Positions 41,200 to 53,760 of a stretch of DNA of 64,000 nucleotides are shown here, one piece after another. The first letter of the stretch is position 1, and every line of letters begins with the position of its first letter. The position numbers were made by a program, and so were the translations under genes. Location of the stretch: the NCBI RefSeq assembly GCF_021130785.1, contig NW_025776820.1, forward strand, positions 1 to 64,000, read 5' to 3'. Origin of the DNA: Homalodisca vitripennis (lineage: Eukaryota; Arthropoda; Insecta; Hemiptera; Cicadellidae). The notes beneath the pieces were generated by a model. It saw nothing but the letters and a program-made list of their open reading frames with translations. It was not told where the DNA came from and searched no databases.

Positions 41200-43877
41200 T
41201 TTCTTAACCAACAATAATTATTCCTCGTTACCATGAAAACACAATTTTAAAACGTAATATCATTGAAAAACTTTTGGTTTAGAGGCATCGTCAGTAATTT
41301 TTCTCCAAGTTGAAACGTACAAAGTTAGCAGAGTTCTTCCGAATTATGACCTGAACACCACGGCTGAACCTGTGTCGCTTTGACTGGAATATTCTGCAAA
41401 TGGGTAAGTCAAAACATCACATCTTTTCATTGAATAAAATTCTCGTAGATGTTGTCTTGTATGTATGGCTGTATTTGTTGTATGAATTTTTGTGTTAAAC
41501 AATTAATCCTTGTAGCAATTCATGACTTTGACTTATTTACCTGTAACAGAAGTACTATAACCTACTTATTTTATTTTATATTTTCTGTATGTAATTACTG
41601 TATGGACTCCGGCCACTACTTCAGATACAAGTACATTATTATCACTTCCGCTGAGGCAATAAATTTGATTAAATATCTGCATAAATTAAAAACTCAACAT
41701 ACCACACTTTAATGAAGTTATACACGCGATTGTTTTGGAATGAACACAATCAAAATTTAAGTCTATTTCCTCAGACGTACTTAATTTTGGCTTTTTATAC
41801 TGCAAGAAAGTGTGTATAGTATAGTAGACACAACAAATTAAAAGAAAAACTTGCGAGTTTACGAGTGTAATAATAAACACATTCTGTCAAATTGGCGCCA
41901 CCAATGCTTGTTGCCAGAACCTATTGTAAAATTTCTCTATTATATTTACTTTGAAAAGTATTGTTTTCATTTTTCTTGTTATCAGAGGTGTACATTCAGT
42001 ATTCCAGAACCAATTTTAATAGTTCAAGTACTCAAACTGGTTCTTAAATTTTTTGGGAAATTTTATCTTACAAAGAAAATTGTTATGTTTTTCTAAAATT
42101 ATATTTCTTAAGCTTTTCACACTAAAACTGACCCCCAGACAAGAAACTATATTTGTAACTATGTGTAGACATTTTAACTAACGATTTCTCTCCCTTTTAA
42201 TTGCCTGACAGTGATGAAAATATTACCTAAAAGTCAGTATTAAGTATAAAAAGCCCGGAAATGTTTTAAGGAAAGATTCCAGTTTTATATTTTCTATCCC
42301 TTTCGATGCTGTGTAGTTTTGATTCCACTAAGAGTAGCGTGGTTGACAATCGATTTCTTCCAGGTCAACCAGTAAACTCTGATTGATTGTGTCATTTATA
42401 AGCTTTATATGAACATGCGTAGGTCACCCTGCGTTGTAACTTTACTATCCCATTCAACTAGACAATGTTGTAAGAGCTGTACTAGATGTTTATGTTTTGA
42501 AGCATTATTGTTAGTCCTTTCTTATTTGGATTAAATCAAAATATACAAAAGTTACAAGCGTTAACATTATTTCATGCAACTTGACAAAAGCCTGGATTTT
42601 TGTCAACCAAAGAGTGTCATCCACTAGTAGATCATAGTGGAACAGAAGTTTGCTAATCAACAATGTGTTTTGGCTACTTTAGCTATCATTAAACTCCAAA
42701 TTAAGGGTAGTCTGAGTCAGAAATATATATTCAACGTCATCAAACCACAGGAAGAATGCATGTGTTATTTACTGCGAGCGCTCAAATTTCTTTCATCAAC
42801 CTTCTCCTATATAGCAGAGATTTGGGATAAATGTACATTTGCTCTAGGGTTTCTACGGAAAGTTTGTTCTTCAATCTTTCCTTGTAAAAGAAACAGTCGA
42901 ATTACATTAGTGCGAGATCACCAGCCGCTAATAGTGATCCGCGGCTTTTTCCCGAGACTTTGATGGCGTACTGACAAGGTTTGGTACATTCACCGGTTTA
43001 GTTTCCAAATCTCCTGTGATATCAGCACATTTAAATTCGTTTTCCACTGCTGGGACTCAAATAAATATTCAATTACGAGTTGGTCCTCGTGTTGTCTTCT
43101 TTGACGTCACCAGGACGTTGGTAATGGTAGTAGTCTCCGCTACCTGTGGTCGTGGCTAACTTCCAGCACATTATCAGTGAGAACAGGACGGAAATTATTA
43201 ACAGGATATTATTAAGTGTATTTAATAAATGGAAAGATTCCATGAGGTTCAAAAATCTATGAATTCCATTGTTACAAAGATTCTACAAAAACGAAATTCA
43301 CAATGGTTTCAATATCGAGTCGTTTTTTATCGTTGTAAACTTTTCCGTTGTAGTTCAATGTTTAGCACCAGTCTTATCGTTTTAATCTTATTCTTATCAT
43401 TTATATGGAATTCTTATCATATCAGATCCAAATGTTAAAAAAAACTATCTATAATAATATTGATACGTCTCTCAAGTCAGCACACTGTGCACTTGAAAAA
43501 CTGGATGGAATTGGATCAAAATCCTTTGTAAGACGTAACAACATTATATATGGGGTAGGCACTATATTAATATTACTTAAATTGCAACCGAGAATAGAAT
43601 AAATTGCCTTTAAATATCAACCTCTTTGTTACATAAAATGCTCTTTTCTTGTTTAAATCTACACGGACTACAATAATATTTAAACATTATGTAATCTGAA
43701 ACAATAAACGCTATAACCAAGTAATTATACTGTAAAGTTCAACTAGTCTCAGTGAGAAATTACGGATCTACATTATTCTCTTGTTGAGGAAGTGCATATT
43801 ATCAGCGGTAGATTGCAGCACACGCGACGTAACCTACATATATCAATTATTAACCAACCTAATAAGGGAGGGGAGTA
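41200..43877. other. AT-rich region with diverged duplicate segments
   Basis: 41200-41900 resembles 24640-25560. 42880-43100 resembles 47990-48220 (shared TTGGTCTCC/TTAGTTTCC...CCTCC.GTGA.A.CAGCAC). 43600-43877 resembles 25560-26090. No gene is supported. Confidence 0.5.
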
Positions 43878-44081
43878 TTACATGGTAGAAGTGTGACGCC
43901 CTTCCCAAGGACTGGCCCTAGTACCATGTAATGCTCTAACCTGGGTGCTTATAACAGCGTCATTGCAGCCATTGCTGTCGGTTCTAGTAACAGTGGTGAA
44001 AGCAAGGCAACTGTTTTAAGCACAGGCAGTCCCAATCCCTGCCAAGGTTGGTCATTTTCAATTCTTAAATTAAAATTTTAA
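43878..44081 (+). repeat. Conserved ~190-bp block, copy 3
   Basis: The start is a perfect 10-bp inverted repeat, TTACATGGTA with TACCATGTAA (43922-43931). An in-frame TAA replaces the Glu codon of copies 1 and 4. The rest of the frame is open. Confidence 0.7.
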
Positions 44082-44733
44082 TACATTTATTTTACGTTTC
44101 CTTCTCTATATAGATCGGGAAGTTCTATCTCGTATATATAGAAATTAAATTCATAAATATTTTAATATTTATTCGTGTTTAACCGTTTTTTAACATAATC
44201 TGAATTAAAAGGCTAGTCCAATGTTTAGCATTAGGATTAAAATTGTACACCTAGGGAACGTGAAATTCATATCATATCCTAATATTATATCAAACTTATT
44301 AATAACAATATTTCTACATCTCTCAAGTCAGCACATTGTGCACTTGAGTGATTTGGTACAATCATTGCAGATATTTGTGTCAAATCGAAGAACGTATGGT
44401 GTAACCTCCATTTATTTATATTACTTAAATTAAAAGCGAGAACACAGTGCATTTCCTTTTAATATCAAGCGGTCTTTTATAAAAAAAATACTTTTTTCTT
44501 GTATAAATGTACTCGTACTTCAATAATAGTATAAAAATATATAAAAACAATAATATGGCAACATTAAACGCTGTTATCAAATATTTACACTTTAAAGTTC
44601 AATACATCTTAGTGAGAATTTACAGATCTATATTATTCTCTTGTTGAGGAAGTGCATGTTGTCTGCGGTAGATTGCAGCACACATGATGTAACCCACATA
44701 TATAAATTAACCAATCTTATAAGGGAGGGGAGT

Positions 44734-44938
44734 ATTACATGGTAAAAGAGTGACGACCTGCCCAAGGACTGGCCCTAGTACCATGGAATGCTCTAACCTG
44801 GGTGCTTATAACAGCGTCATTGCAGCCATTGCTCTTGGTTCTAGTAACAGTGGTGAATGCAAGGCATCTGTTTTAAGCACAGGCAGTCCCAATCCCTGCC
44901 AATGTTGGTCATTTTCAATTCTTAAATTAACATTTTAA
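44734..44938 (+). repeat. Conserved ~190-bp block, copy 4
   Basis: The reading frame is intact, ending ...SILKLTF. It shares Cys positions with copy 1 (TCPRTG, MECSN, GEC, NPCQ). Confidence 0.7.
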
Positions 44939-45123
44939 TACATTTATTTGACTTTCTCTTCTCTATATGGGATCGCAAAGTTCCATCTTATATACATTTC
45001 CTTCGTGACGTATTTTCCGGTTGCATATTATTATCTGATTGTGATTTAAAATTTATTTCTGTTTCTGACGATTGGTTGTTTTCAATATATCGTTTTTTAT
45101 GGTGTTGTAGACTTTATTCTGCG

Positions 45124-45226
45124 TGGTTCTAGTAACAGTGGTGAAAGCAAGGCAACTGTTTTAAGCACAGGCAGTCCCAATCCCTGCCAAGGTTGGTCGT
45201 TTTCAATTCTTAAATTAAAATTTTAA
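45124..45226 (+). repeat. Conserved block, copy 5 (3' half only)
   Basis: Begins at GGTTCTAGTAACAGTGGTG and runs to the end. Its upstream part is replaced by sequence from another duplicate, indicating a rearrangement junction near 45123. Confidence 0.7.
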
Positions 45227-45480
45227 TACATTTATTTTACGTTTCCTTCTCTATATAGATCGGGAAGTTCTATCTCGTATATATAGAAATTAAATTCATA
45301 AATATTTTAATATTTATTCGTGTTTAAAACCGTTTTTTAACATAATCTGAATTAAAAGGCTAGTCCAATGTTTAGCATTAGGATTAAAATTGTACACCTA
45401 GGGAACGTGAAATTCATATCATATCCTAATATTATATCAAACTTATTAATAACAATATTTCTACATCTCTCAAGTCAGCA

Positions 45481-45849
45481 ATAATATTTAAACATTATGT
45501 AATCTGAAACAATAAACGCTATAACCAAGTAATTATACTGTAAAGTTCAACTAGTCTCAGTGAGAAATTACGGATCTACATTATTCTCTTGTTGAGGAAG
45601 TGCATATTATCAGCGGTAGATTGCAGCACACGCGACGTAACCTACATATATCAATTATTAACCAACCTAATAAGGGAGGGGAGTATTACATGGTAGAAGT
45701 GTGACGCCCTTCCCAAGGACTGGCCCTAGTACCATGTAATGCTCTAACCTGGGTGCTTATAACAGCGTCATTGCAGCCATTGCTGTCGGTTCTAGTAACA
45801 GTGGTGAAAGCAAGGCAACTGTTTTAAGCACAGGCAGTCCCAATCCCTA
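45481..45849 (+). repeat. Recent duplicate of 43672-44036, including conserved block copy 6
   Basis: The 365-bp segment repeats 43672-44036 with almost no change, 1.8 kb away. Block copy 6 (45684-45849) is cut at CAATCCCT and followed by an ATACATCTAT repeat. Confidence 0.8.
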
Positions 45850-46480
45850 TACATCTATATACATCTATATACACATAATATATATAGAAATTAAATTCAT
45901 AAATATTTTAATATTTATTCGTGTTTAACCGTTTTTTAACATAATCTGAATTAAAAGGCTAGTCCAATGTTTAGCATTAGGATTAAAATTGTACACCTAG
46001 GGAACGTGAAATTCATATCATATCCTAATATTATATCAAACTTATTAATAACAATATTTCTACATCTCTCAAGTCAGCACATTGTGCACTTGAGTGATTT
46101 GGTACAATCATTGCAGATATTTGTGTCAAATCGAAGAACGTATGGTGTAACCTCCATTTATTTATATTACTTAAATTAAAAGCGAGAACACAGTGCATTT
46201 CCTTTTAATATCAAGCGGTCTTTTATAAAAAAATACTTTTTTCTTGTATAAATGTACTCGTACTTCAATAATAGTATAAAAATATATAAAAAAAATATGT
46301 GACAACATTAAACGCTGTTATCAAATATTTACACTGTAAAGTTCAATACGTCTTAGTGAGAATTTACAGATCTATATTATTCTCTTGTTGAGGAAGTGCA
46401 TGTTGTCTGCGGTAGATTGCAGCACACATGATGTAACCTACATATATCAATTATTAACCAATCTAATAAGGGAGGGGAGT

Positions 46481-46688
46481 ATTACATGGTAAAAAGAGTG
46501 ACGACCTGCCCAAGGACTGGCCCTAGTACCATGTAATGCTCTAACCTGGGTGCTTATAACAGCGTCATTGCAGCCATTGCTGTCGGTTCTAGTAACAGTG
46601 GTGAAAGCAAGGCAACTGTTTTAAGCACAGGCAGTCCCAATCCCTGCCAAGGTTGGTCGTTTTCAATTCTTAAATTAAAATTTTAATA
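46481..46688 (+). repeat. Conserved ~190-bp block, copy 7
   Basis: Full length, with the 10-bp inverted repeat and the same in-frame TAA as copies 3 and 6. The right flank aligns with the right flank of copy 1. Confidence 0.7.
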
Positions 46689-47099
46689 CATTTATTTCAC
46701 ATTCTCTGCTCTATATAGATCTGAAAGTTCCTTCTCATGTACATTTCCTTCGTGACGTATTTTCCGTCTGCCTATTATTATCTGATTTGAAATTTATTTC
46801 TGTTTCTGGCGATTGGTGGTTTTCAATGTATCGTTTTTATGGTGTTGTATTCTGCGTATCTTTCGGGCTTAGTTTACTTAATCAAACTTCTTCTCTGCGT
46901 TCACAATAATTTTCTTTACAATTGTTGAGCAGAAACAATTTCAATTTGCAAAAGATAAAAGATGTATTTGACCAAAGCAAAATCAAAACCAAACATCAGT
47001 TGTTTAACGAAATAGTTTTGTAACTACCAAAGTAACATCTAAATGTTCTAAACAAAGAGTGTCTACCTAATTGACAGGACTTACAAAACATAAACATGT

Positions 47100-49212
47100 T
47101 ATGGATTATATGTTTCATTATTTTTTAAATGTAACAGATTATTTTATTGTTTTGGAATTTTCCCAATTGATAGTTTTTTATGGGGGTTTAGGCATTTTAC
47201 TGAGTTCAAAATAGAGAAGAAATCTAAACGCCAAGTGCTCAATTATTCATTACCATTCTAATAGTGTTTAGTGAGTTACAAAATATTGTACAAAATATTG
47301 CACTCAACCAAATATTTCACCACGAAGACTTTCTCCAGAATGTTTTGAACTACAAAACAATGGCAGACATAGTTTAGCACGCAATTAGCATTACGTCAAA
47401 AGCCTTGCCTATTGTCAATAATTTCAACAGTGTCTGATGCGGAGCATACAGTGAACGTTGTATGAGTACATCATATTACGTACATGTATGCAGAGGTTTT
47501 AAAAAGTACCGAAGTGAAAGTACAAATAAATGTATTGCTGCTGTATAAATATAAAGTTGAGCAGAATTTAAACAAATATAACTAAAAAATTAATATAGCA
47601 CTTTATTTCTCTTCATAATAAGTTCATATTTTAATTATTTGAATTCAGCGCATTACTCATAGAAATTAATTTTAGTTACATTGTAATTTTGAGCTAAGCG
47701 TTACATTGTGAACTCTTCACAGTAGCAGGCCTATTATTACTTCTTTCCATGCTTAGTTATAAGAGTATACCATATTACAAATTGCGAGTCTATATTACGA
47801 TGATACACAGTTTTTCTCCCTTTTATTTTGTACGTCACAGATCCAAACCAGCACCTGAATATTTTCATCTTTTGTAAAGAGACTTTAAGTGATGGCGGAA
47901 ATATTCCATGCAAAATCTCTCAAATTTTACTCTTCCCCACTAAAGTAGAATTTTGGATGGGCAAATGTCTACTCCAATGACTGTTTCTTCACTCTGTCCG
48001 TGATAAAGAGACGGTGGATTGACATTAGCGAGGGATTGCTAGTGATTCTCAGTTCATTTCCTGAGGTCTGGCAGCGTCGTGACAGGGAATAGTGCATTTT
48101 CTAGCTTGGTCTCCGAACCTCCAGTGACACCAGCACACGTCATTTCTATTTCGGATGCTGTAGCTCAAATGAGGACTCGACCGCGATTCGGACTGGCGAT
48201 TAAGGTACTCATGTGGGCCTGCCTTGACGTTAGTCATTTCTTACCTCAATGTTTTCGTGGCCTCATTTATCTTTGTCAACATCATGATTTTTAGTTTCTC
48301 TATCAATACTATCAAAATTACTGCGTATAAATGTCACTGGTAAGTATAATAGCCACGAAGTTTTATCAAACTATAATCGATTGTTTTTTTTAAATAATAC
48401 TTCCATCAGCCATTTGAAGAAACCTTAACCCCACTTAGTTTAAAATATAACATATATATTCAGTCCAAAAACAAAACTTAAACCTGTGCTATCTCTAGCT
48501 CAGATCCTAAGTTCAACGTCTTAAACAACTTGGCTACTGGAACTTACATATGGTCACTTTACACCACTACAATGTTATGAATACTAAGTACTAGTTTAAT
48601 AATGTTTCTCATTGTACTTTGATTATTAATATGACTTATGTTTCAGCATGCTATATTACTTATCCTCAATGCGAGATGACACAGTACTGTAAGTATTTGG
48701 GACATTTCAGGAGTACATTTAATGCCATTCTGAAACTACAGTTTTAGTCAAATCTCAAGACCGTTATTACACTCTTTTATAAGGTATTATTAATAAGAAA
48801 GCCTACTAATTGATGTCATATTTGTGATTCGAGAGTTTTGTTCTGATTATTTTCAGGTGGCTTCGGTCCTGCGTCGGCTTGTCGTCCTCTCTTTGACATT
48901 ATCACGTAACACTCTCCACGTGTGTTGCAAAACACACAAAGTATGAATGATGATTGAATGGAAACGTGTAAAAGAATGCGTGCGTGTAGAACTACATTTA
49001 ACTAGAACAATAATTCTCCACTACACAACATATTAAGGTAACTAAATTTATCTGCTAATACTAGACATAAGATTACATATTTGTTCCATGAATATACATA
49101 ATATTAAAAATATTGATTTAATCAAGGTATATTCCTGTAATTATATTGGTTTTGGGAACTCTATTGTTTATTATGAAACACTATTACATGCTCTCTTTTC
49201 TGATTGTTACAG
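47100..49212. other. AT-rich region, nothing firmly recognised
   Basis: Part of 47990-48220 is a diverged duplicate of 42880-43100. A TTTTCAG acceptor at about 48853 is followed by a GC-richer stretch, but no exon can be closed convincingly. Confidence 0.4.
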
Positions 49213-49279
49213 GGTGATGCGGCCAATGCGGCAGGAAGTCGCCCCACTCACACTAATACACACACGACACATACACAAG
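49213..49279 (+). other. Possible host exon, 67 bp
   Basis: Preceded by TTCTGATTGTTACAG and followed by AAG/GTAATG. The sequence is GC-rich against an AT-rich setting and open in one frame (GDAANAAGSRPTHTNTHTTH). It could be a short coding exon of a host gene, or chance. Confidence 0.25.
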
Positions 49280-49763
49280 GTAATGTATTGTTCTACTTAA
49301 AATATTTAAATCAATTTGGTTAAAATTGTTGTTTCAGAATGGCACACATATATTAATTGGTTTAGTATATGTTTACATGAGAATAGTTAATAATCTTAAA
49401 ATAATTAATATTGCTCATAAGAGTAGTAATAATTTGGCAAATTAGATTGTAATATAAATGTGAATTACTACCATAAATGAATCGTACAGTCCTCCATACT
49501 TCACTTGTAAACAAATGGCCTGTTTGGTTTATCTTATTTCGTATTATTAAACTTAGTACAGATGAAAGTATTGTAGAATCACAGTGATTCAGTTTGCATA
49601 TTTTTGCAATTTTTTATTTTGGGCTTTCTTGAGTTACAAATTAGGGCTCATAACAAGTATGTAAGTTCTGTCTCAAAATAATAGTGATTGTGCGTTTTCT
49701 AACTTGCTACTATAAATTACAGGGATCCGGAAAGTTAAATCACAATAGAAAGTGCGCGATACT

Positions 49764-49770
49764 TACATAC

Positions 49771-49803
<33 letters not shown>
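49764..49803. repeat. Microsatellite (ACAT)n then (AT)n
   Basis: CATACATACATACATAC followed by alternating TA. It marks the left border of the complex satellite. Confidence 0.9.
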
Positions 49804-51219
49804 CTCGCCTTCGGCTCGCTGGGGGCTACGCCCCCAGGCCCCCTTTTGGGTGTTAGCCAAATTCGGGGATAAGAGTGGTTTTGTGATAGGTAAAATTCGG
49901 ACATGATGTCATGCCAGGAAATTTCCAGGGAGGGGTTTAACTTTACTGGAGGTTAAGACATCAGGGGGTTATCTGGTCATACCAGGAACTTCCCAAGCGG
50001 GGTTAAGAGATTTGGTGATTGGTAAAATTCGGATATGAGGTCAAGCCAGTATATTCCCTGGGAGGGTTAACGTTACCGGGGGGGGGGATTAACACATCAA
50101 GGGGTTTAATTTACTCAGGAGAATATCTGGTCATACCAGGAAATCCCGGGGGGGATTAATGTTACCGGGGGTTAATGACACATCCCAGGCCCCCTTTCGG
50201 GTGTTGGCCAGATTCGGGGATAAGCGGAATTCGGAATTAAATTGGACCCATTTTATTGAATATTTCAGTTTTAATCTAAGTTTTGACTTTAATGATATTT
50301 TACGGGTTAACCGTTAGAGATACGAGAAAAAGTGACTGGACCTTTCTTGTCGGAAATTTAATTTTGTGTTACAATTCCGTCGTCAGATTTTAGCTGCGAG
50401 CTTTGGTTTAGTCGGTACAACGCTTGGGATAAAAGTCTGCACTGGTCAGCTATTGTGTAAACAGATTTAGTATAACGAAAAGAAAAACAACGTTTATCAG
50501 ATTATTAAGTAGATCAGAGGGTGTAATTTAAACAGGAGTTCATCTACCAGACAATTTACGGGAGGGGGGTTTAATGTTGTCGGGGGTTAAAGAACGCGTG
50601 GTACTTTTCTAGTAAATGTGTGTCTGGGCACGAGGAATTTTTATCAAAATAAAACGTTGATCAGGGGGTTTAAATTACTTCGGAAATTATCATTCCACGC
50701 CAGAGTTTTGACAATGGACTAATATTTCATAAAGCTTTAGTAACGCTCAGCCAATTCCCGATATGGAGGGGGGGGGGGTTTTAGTCACTCGTTAAAGTAG
50801 TAATACAAGGCCAATCTGGAACCAGCATGAATCGCACTAATTATAGTTGCAAATTTAAAACACCTAAAAGTGAAGACAAAGAATTTTCCATTTAGAGCAT
50901 TTATCAGGCTTACGGATAAATAAACGATAGAAAGCTGCTGAACCTTTTTTGTAGTTCCTATCAATAGCTAGTTATAAAAAAATTTACATTTAAGTTAGGG
51001 CTAACGGTTCGGCCACTATCGAGCCCGGAAGGTAAATTTTTAAGTGACATTTTCCGGTTAAACCATGGAAGATAGAGTAAACGATCACTGAACCTTTTTT
51101 GTAGATCGCATTATTTTGTATAAAAATAAAATTTTTAATCTGGCCTATAATAAATATTTTGTCTGAAATAGAGCCCAGAAAACAAAATCTCACGTAAAAC
51201 TTAAAAAATCAATACTTTA

Positions 51220-51470
51220 AAACGCGTGTTGCGGCCAAACCATTGAGGATAGGGCATATTGTCAATAGACCTTTTTTGTAGATCGCGCCGTTTTCTAAAT
51301 CCCATTGAAAATTTGTTTTGAGCTACGACCAACCGTTTAGCCGCTATCGAGCCCGAAATGTAAATTTTTAGGCGAAAATTTCAAAATTTTTTCACTTAAT
51401 CTTGTTTTGCGGCCAAACCGATGGAGATAGAGTAAAAAGTCACCAGACCTTTTTTATAGTTCACTTCATT
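51220..51470. repeat. Satellite monomers, ~179 bp
   Basis: GCGGCCAAACC recurs at about 51231 and 51410. The monomer core is ...GGAGATAGAGCAAAAAGTCA, then CTTTTTTGTAGATCGC, then GAGCTACGACCAACCGTTT and CGCTATCGAGCCCGAAA. Confidence 0.75.
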
Positions 51471-53029
51471 CCTGACCATGGATTTTTCGCTACGCCCCAG
51501 GCCCCTAATTCAGTAGTTGGCTAAATGCGGGGATAAGCGGAATTCTGAGACAGGTTAAGTCCGAGCATCAGATTAGGGATCTGGAAGTTTAAATTAGACC
51601 TATTTTATTGATTCTTTCCGTATTCAACTAAACTTTTGACTTTGAGGGCGTTTTGTAGCCTGACCATTAGAGATACGAGAAAAAGTGACTGGACCTTTCT
51701 TGTTGGCGATTCTGGCCTCAGATTTTAGCTAGGATTTCTAGTTTTCTCGATATGGAGCTTGGGAGAAAAGTCTGCACTGGGCAGCTAGTGTGAATTGTTG
51801 AGTGTAAATATAATAAAAAACCAACACTAAGTTAGTATTTTTAACTTGTTTAGGGGGTTTAATTTGATCAGGAGTTTATCTACTCATACCAGGAAATTCC
51901 AGGGGGGCGGTAATGTTACCGGGGGTTAAGACACACGTGGGCCTATTTTGGAGGGTCTTATGTTTGTGAGCATAAATAAAATTCACTCTGTCCCTAATTA
52001 CTTTTGACCTTCGCTAACGTTCAGCCAATTCGCGATGTGCTCTAGTAGACGTATACTAGTCAGTCGTGTACGCAGTAATACAAACTCAATCTCAACTGTT
52101 ATAAATTGCACAATTTTTAGTCGGAAAAATCAAAAATCCCAAAAATTGCAAATTTACAAAACAGATTTTGCCATTGAAAGCGTAAACAACTTTTCGGAAA
52201 GATATACAACAAAAAGCTACTGAACCTTTTTTGTAGATCGTATCAATATCTATTTATAAACGTTTTGAGATTCATGCTAGTACAATCGGGTCGACCCCTA
52301 TCGTCTCCAATAACAAAATATTTACATACAAATTACAAAATATTAACATTTATTAGCCAAACCGATGGAGTTAGGGCAAAAGTCACTAGACCTTTTTTGT
52401 AGATCGCATTATTTTGTACTAACAGATTATTAAGTTGTTCAGGGGTTTTAACTTAATCAGGAGTTCATCTACTGAGAGGGGGATTTATGTTGTCGGGGGG
52501 TTACAAGTACGCGAGGTACTGTTGTGGGAAATGTGTGTCTGTGCTACGAGAATATGTGTACAGTAATTTTTATCAAAATAAAAAGTTGATCAGAGGGTTA
52601 AAATTACTTAGGAAATTATCATTCCATACCAGAGTGTTGACAATGAATCACTATTTTATTAAATTAATTAAAATGAACTCTGTCCCTACCTATTATTGAC
52701 GCTTCGCTAACGCTCAGCCAATTGACGTTGTGGGGTTGTAGTCACTCGTTAACGTAGTGACACAAGTTAAATCCGGAACTAGAACGGATTGCACAAATTA
52801 TAGTCGAATCATTTACAACTGATATTGCTAATTGCGACCAAGTCTTCCAAGAGAGATTTTAGGTTTTACGTAAGGATATACGACAAAAAGCAAGCTGACC
52901 TTTTTTAGATCTATAGATTGTCTAGTTATTGAAAATGTAGGATTTAGGTTATGAGCAATGGTTTGGCTACTACCGCCTCCAGAAACAAAATTCTTACGTA
53001 AAAATTATAAAATATTTCCATTTAAACAG

Positions 53030-53760
53030 GTTTTTCGGTCAGACCATTTAGGATAGGGCAAAATGTTATAAGACTTGTTTGTAGAACACGTCATTTACTA
53101 AAACTTATCAAATGACGTGTTTTGAGCTACGACCAACCGTTTAGCCGCTATCAAGCCCGGAATGTAAATTTTTAGGCGAAACTTTCCAAATATTTTCACT
53201 TAATCGCATTTAGCGGTCAAACTAATGGAGATAGAGTAAAAAGTTACTAGAACTGTTTTGTAGATAACTTCATTTTCTAAATCCAGCTTTTGTTTTATTT
53301 TGACCTCCGACCAATGATTTCACCGCTATCTACCCCAAAAACAAAATTTTCACGTAAAAATTACACAAAAATTGCACGTAATTACGTTTTTCGGCCAAAC
53401 CAATGGAGATAGGGCAAAAAGTCACAGAACCTTTTCTGTAGATCGCACAATTTGCTAATTTGATGGGTCAATCAGATTTGAGCTACGACCTACCGTTCGG
53501 CCGTTATCGGGCTCGAAAAATTATTTTAAGCGAAAAAATCTCTGGAATGTCAAACATTCCCGCGTTTTGTCGCTTAATCATGGAAGATAGAGCAAAAAGT
53601 CACTAGACCTTTTTTGTATTTCACTTCATTCCTGATTAACGGTTTTTCGTCAGATCTAAGCTAGCTCCAACGGTTCGCCCGCTATCGGGCTTACAAGAAA
53701 GGCCTGCAAGAGTAAAAAATGCGCGTTTTTTTGATAATTTTTTTGAGGGGTTTTAAAAGT
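53030..53760. repeat. Four consecutive ~179-bp monomers
   Basis: The CCAAACC/CAAACTAATGG anchor falls at about 53033, 53212, 53391 and 53570, a steady 179-bp spacing. The monomers differ from one another far more than the higher-order copies do. Confidence 0.75.

Noticed and set aside
44221..46179. Identical 70-codon frames at 44221 and 45967
   Set aside because: Identity comes from the recent DNA duplication; no evidence of coding constraint.
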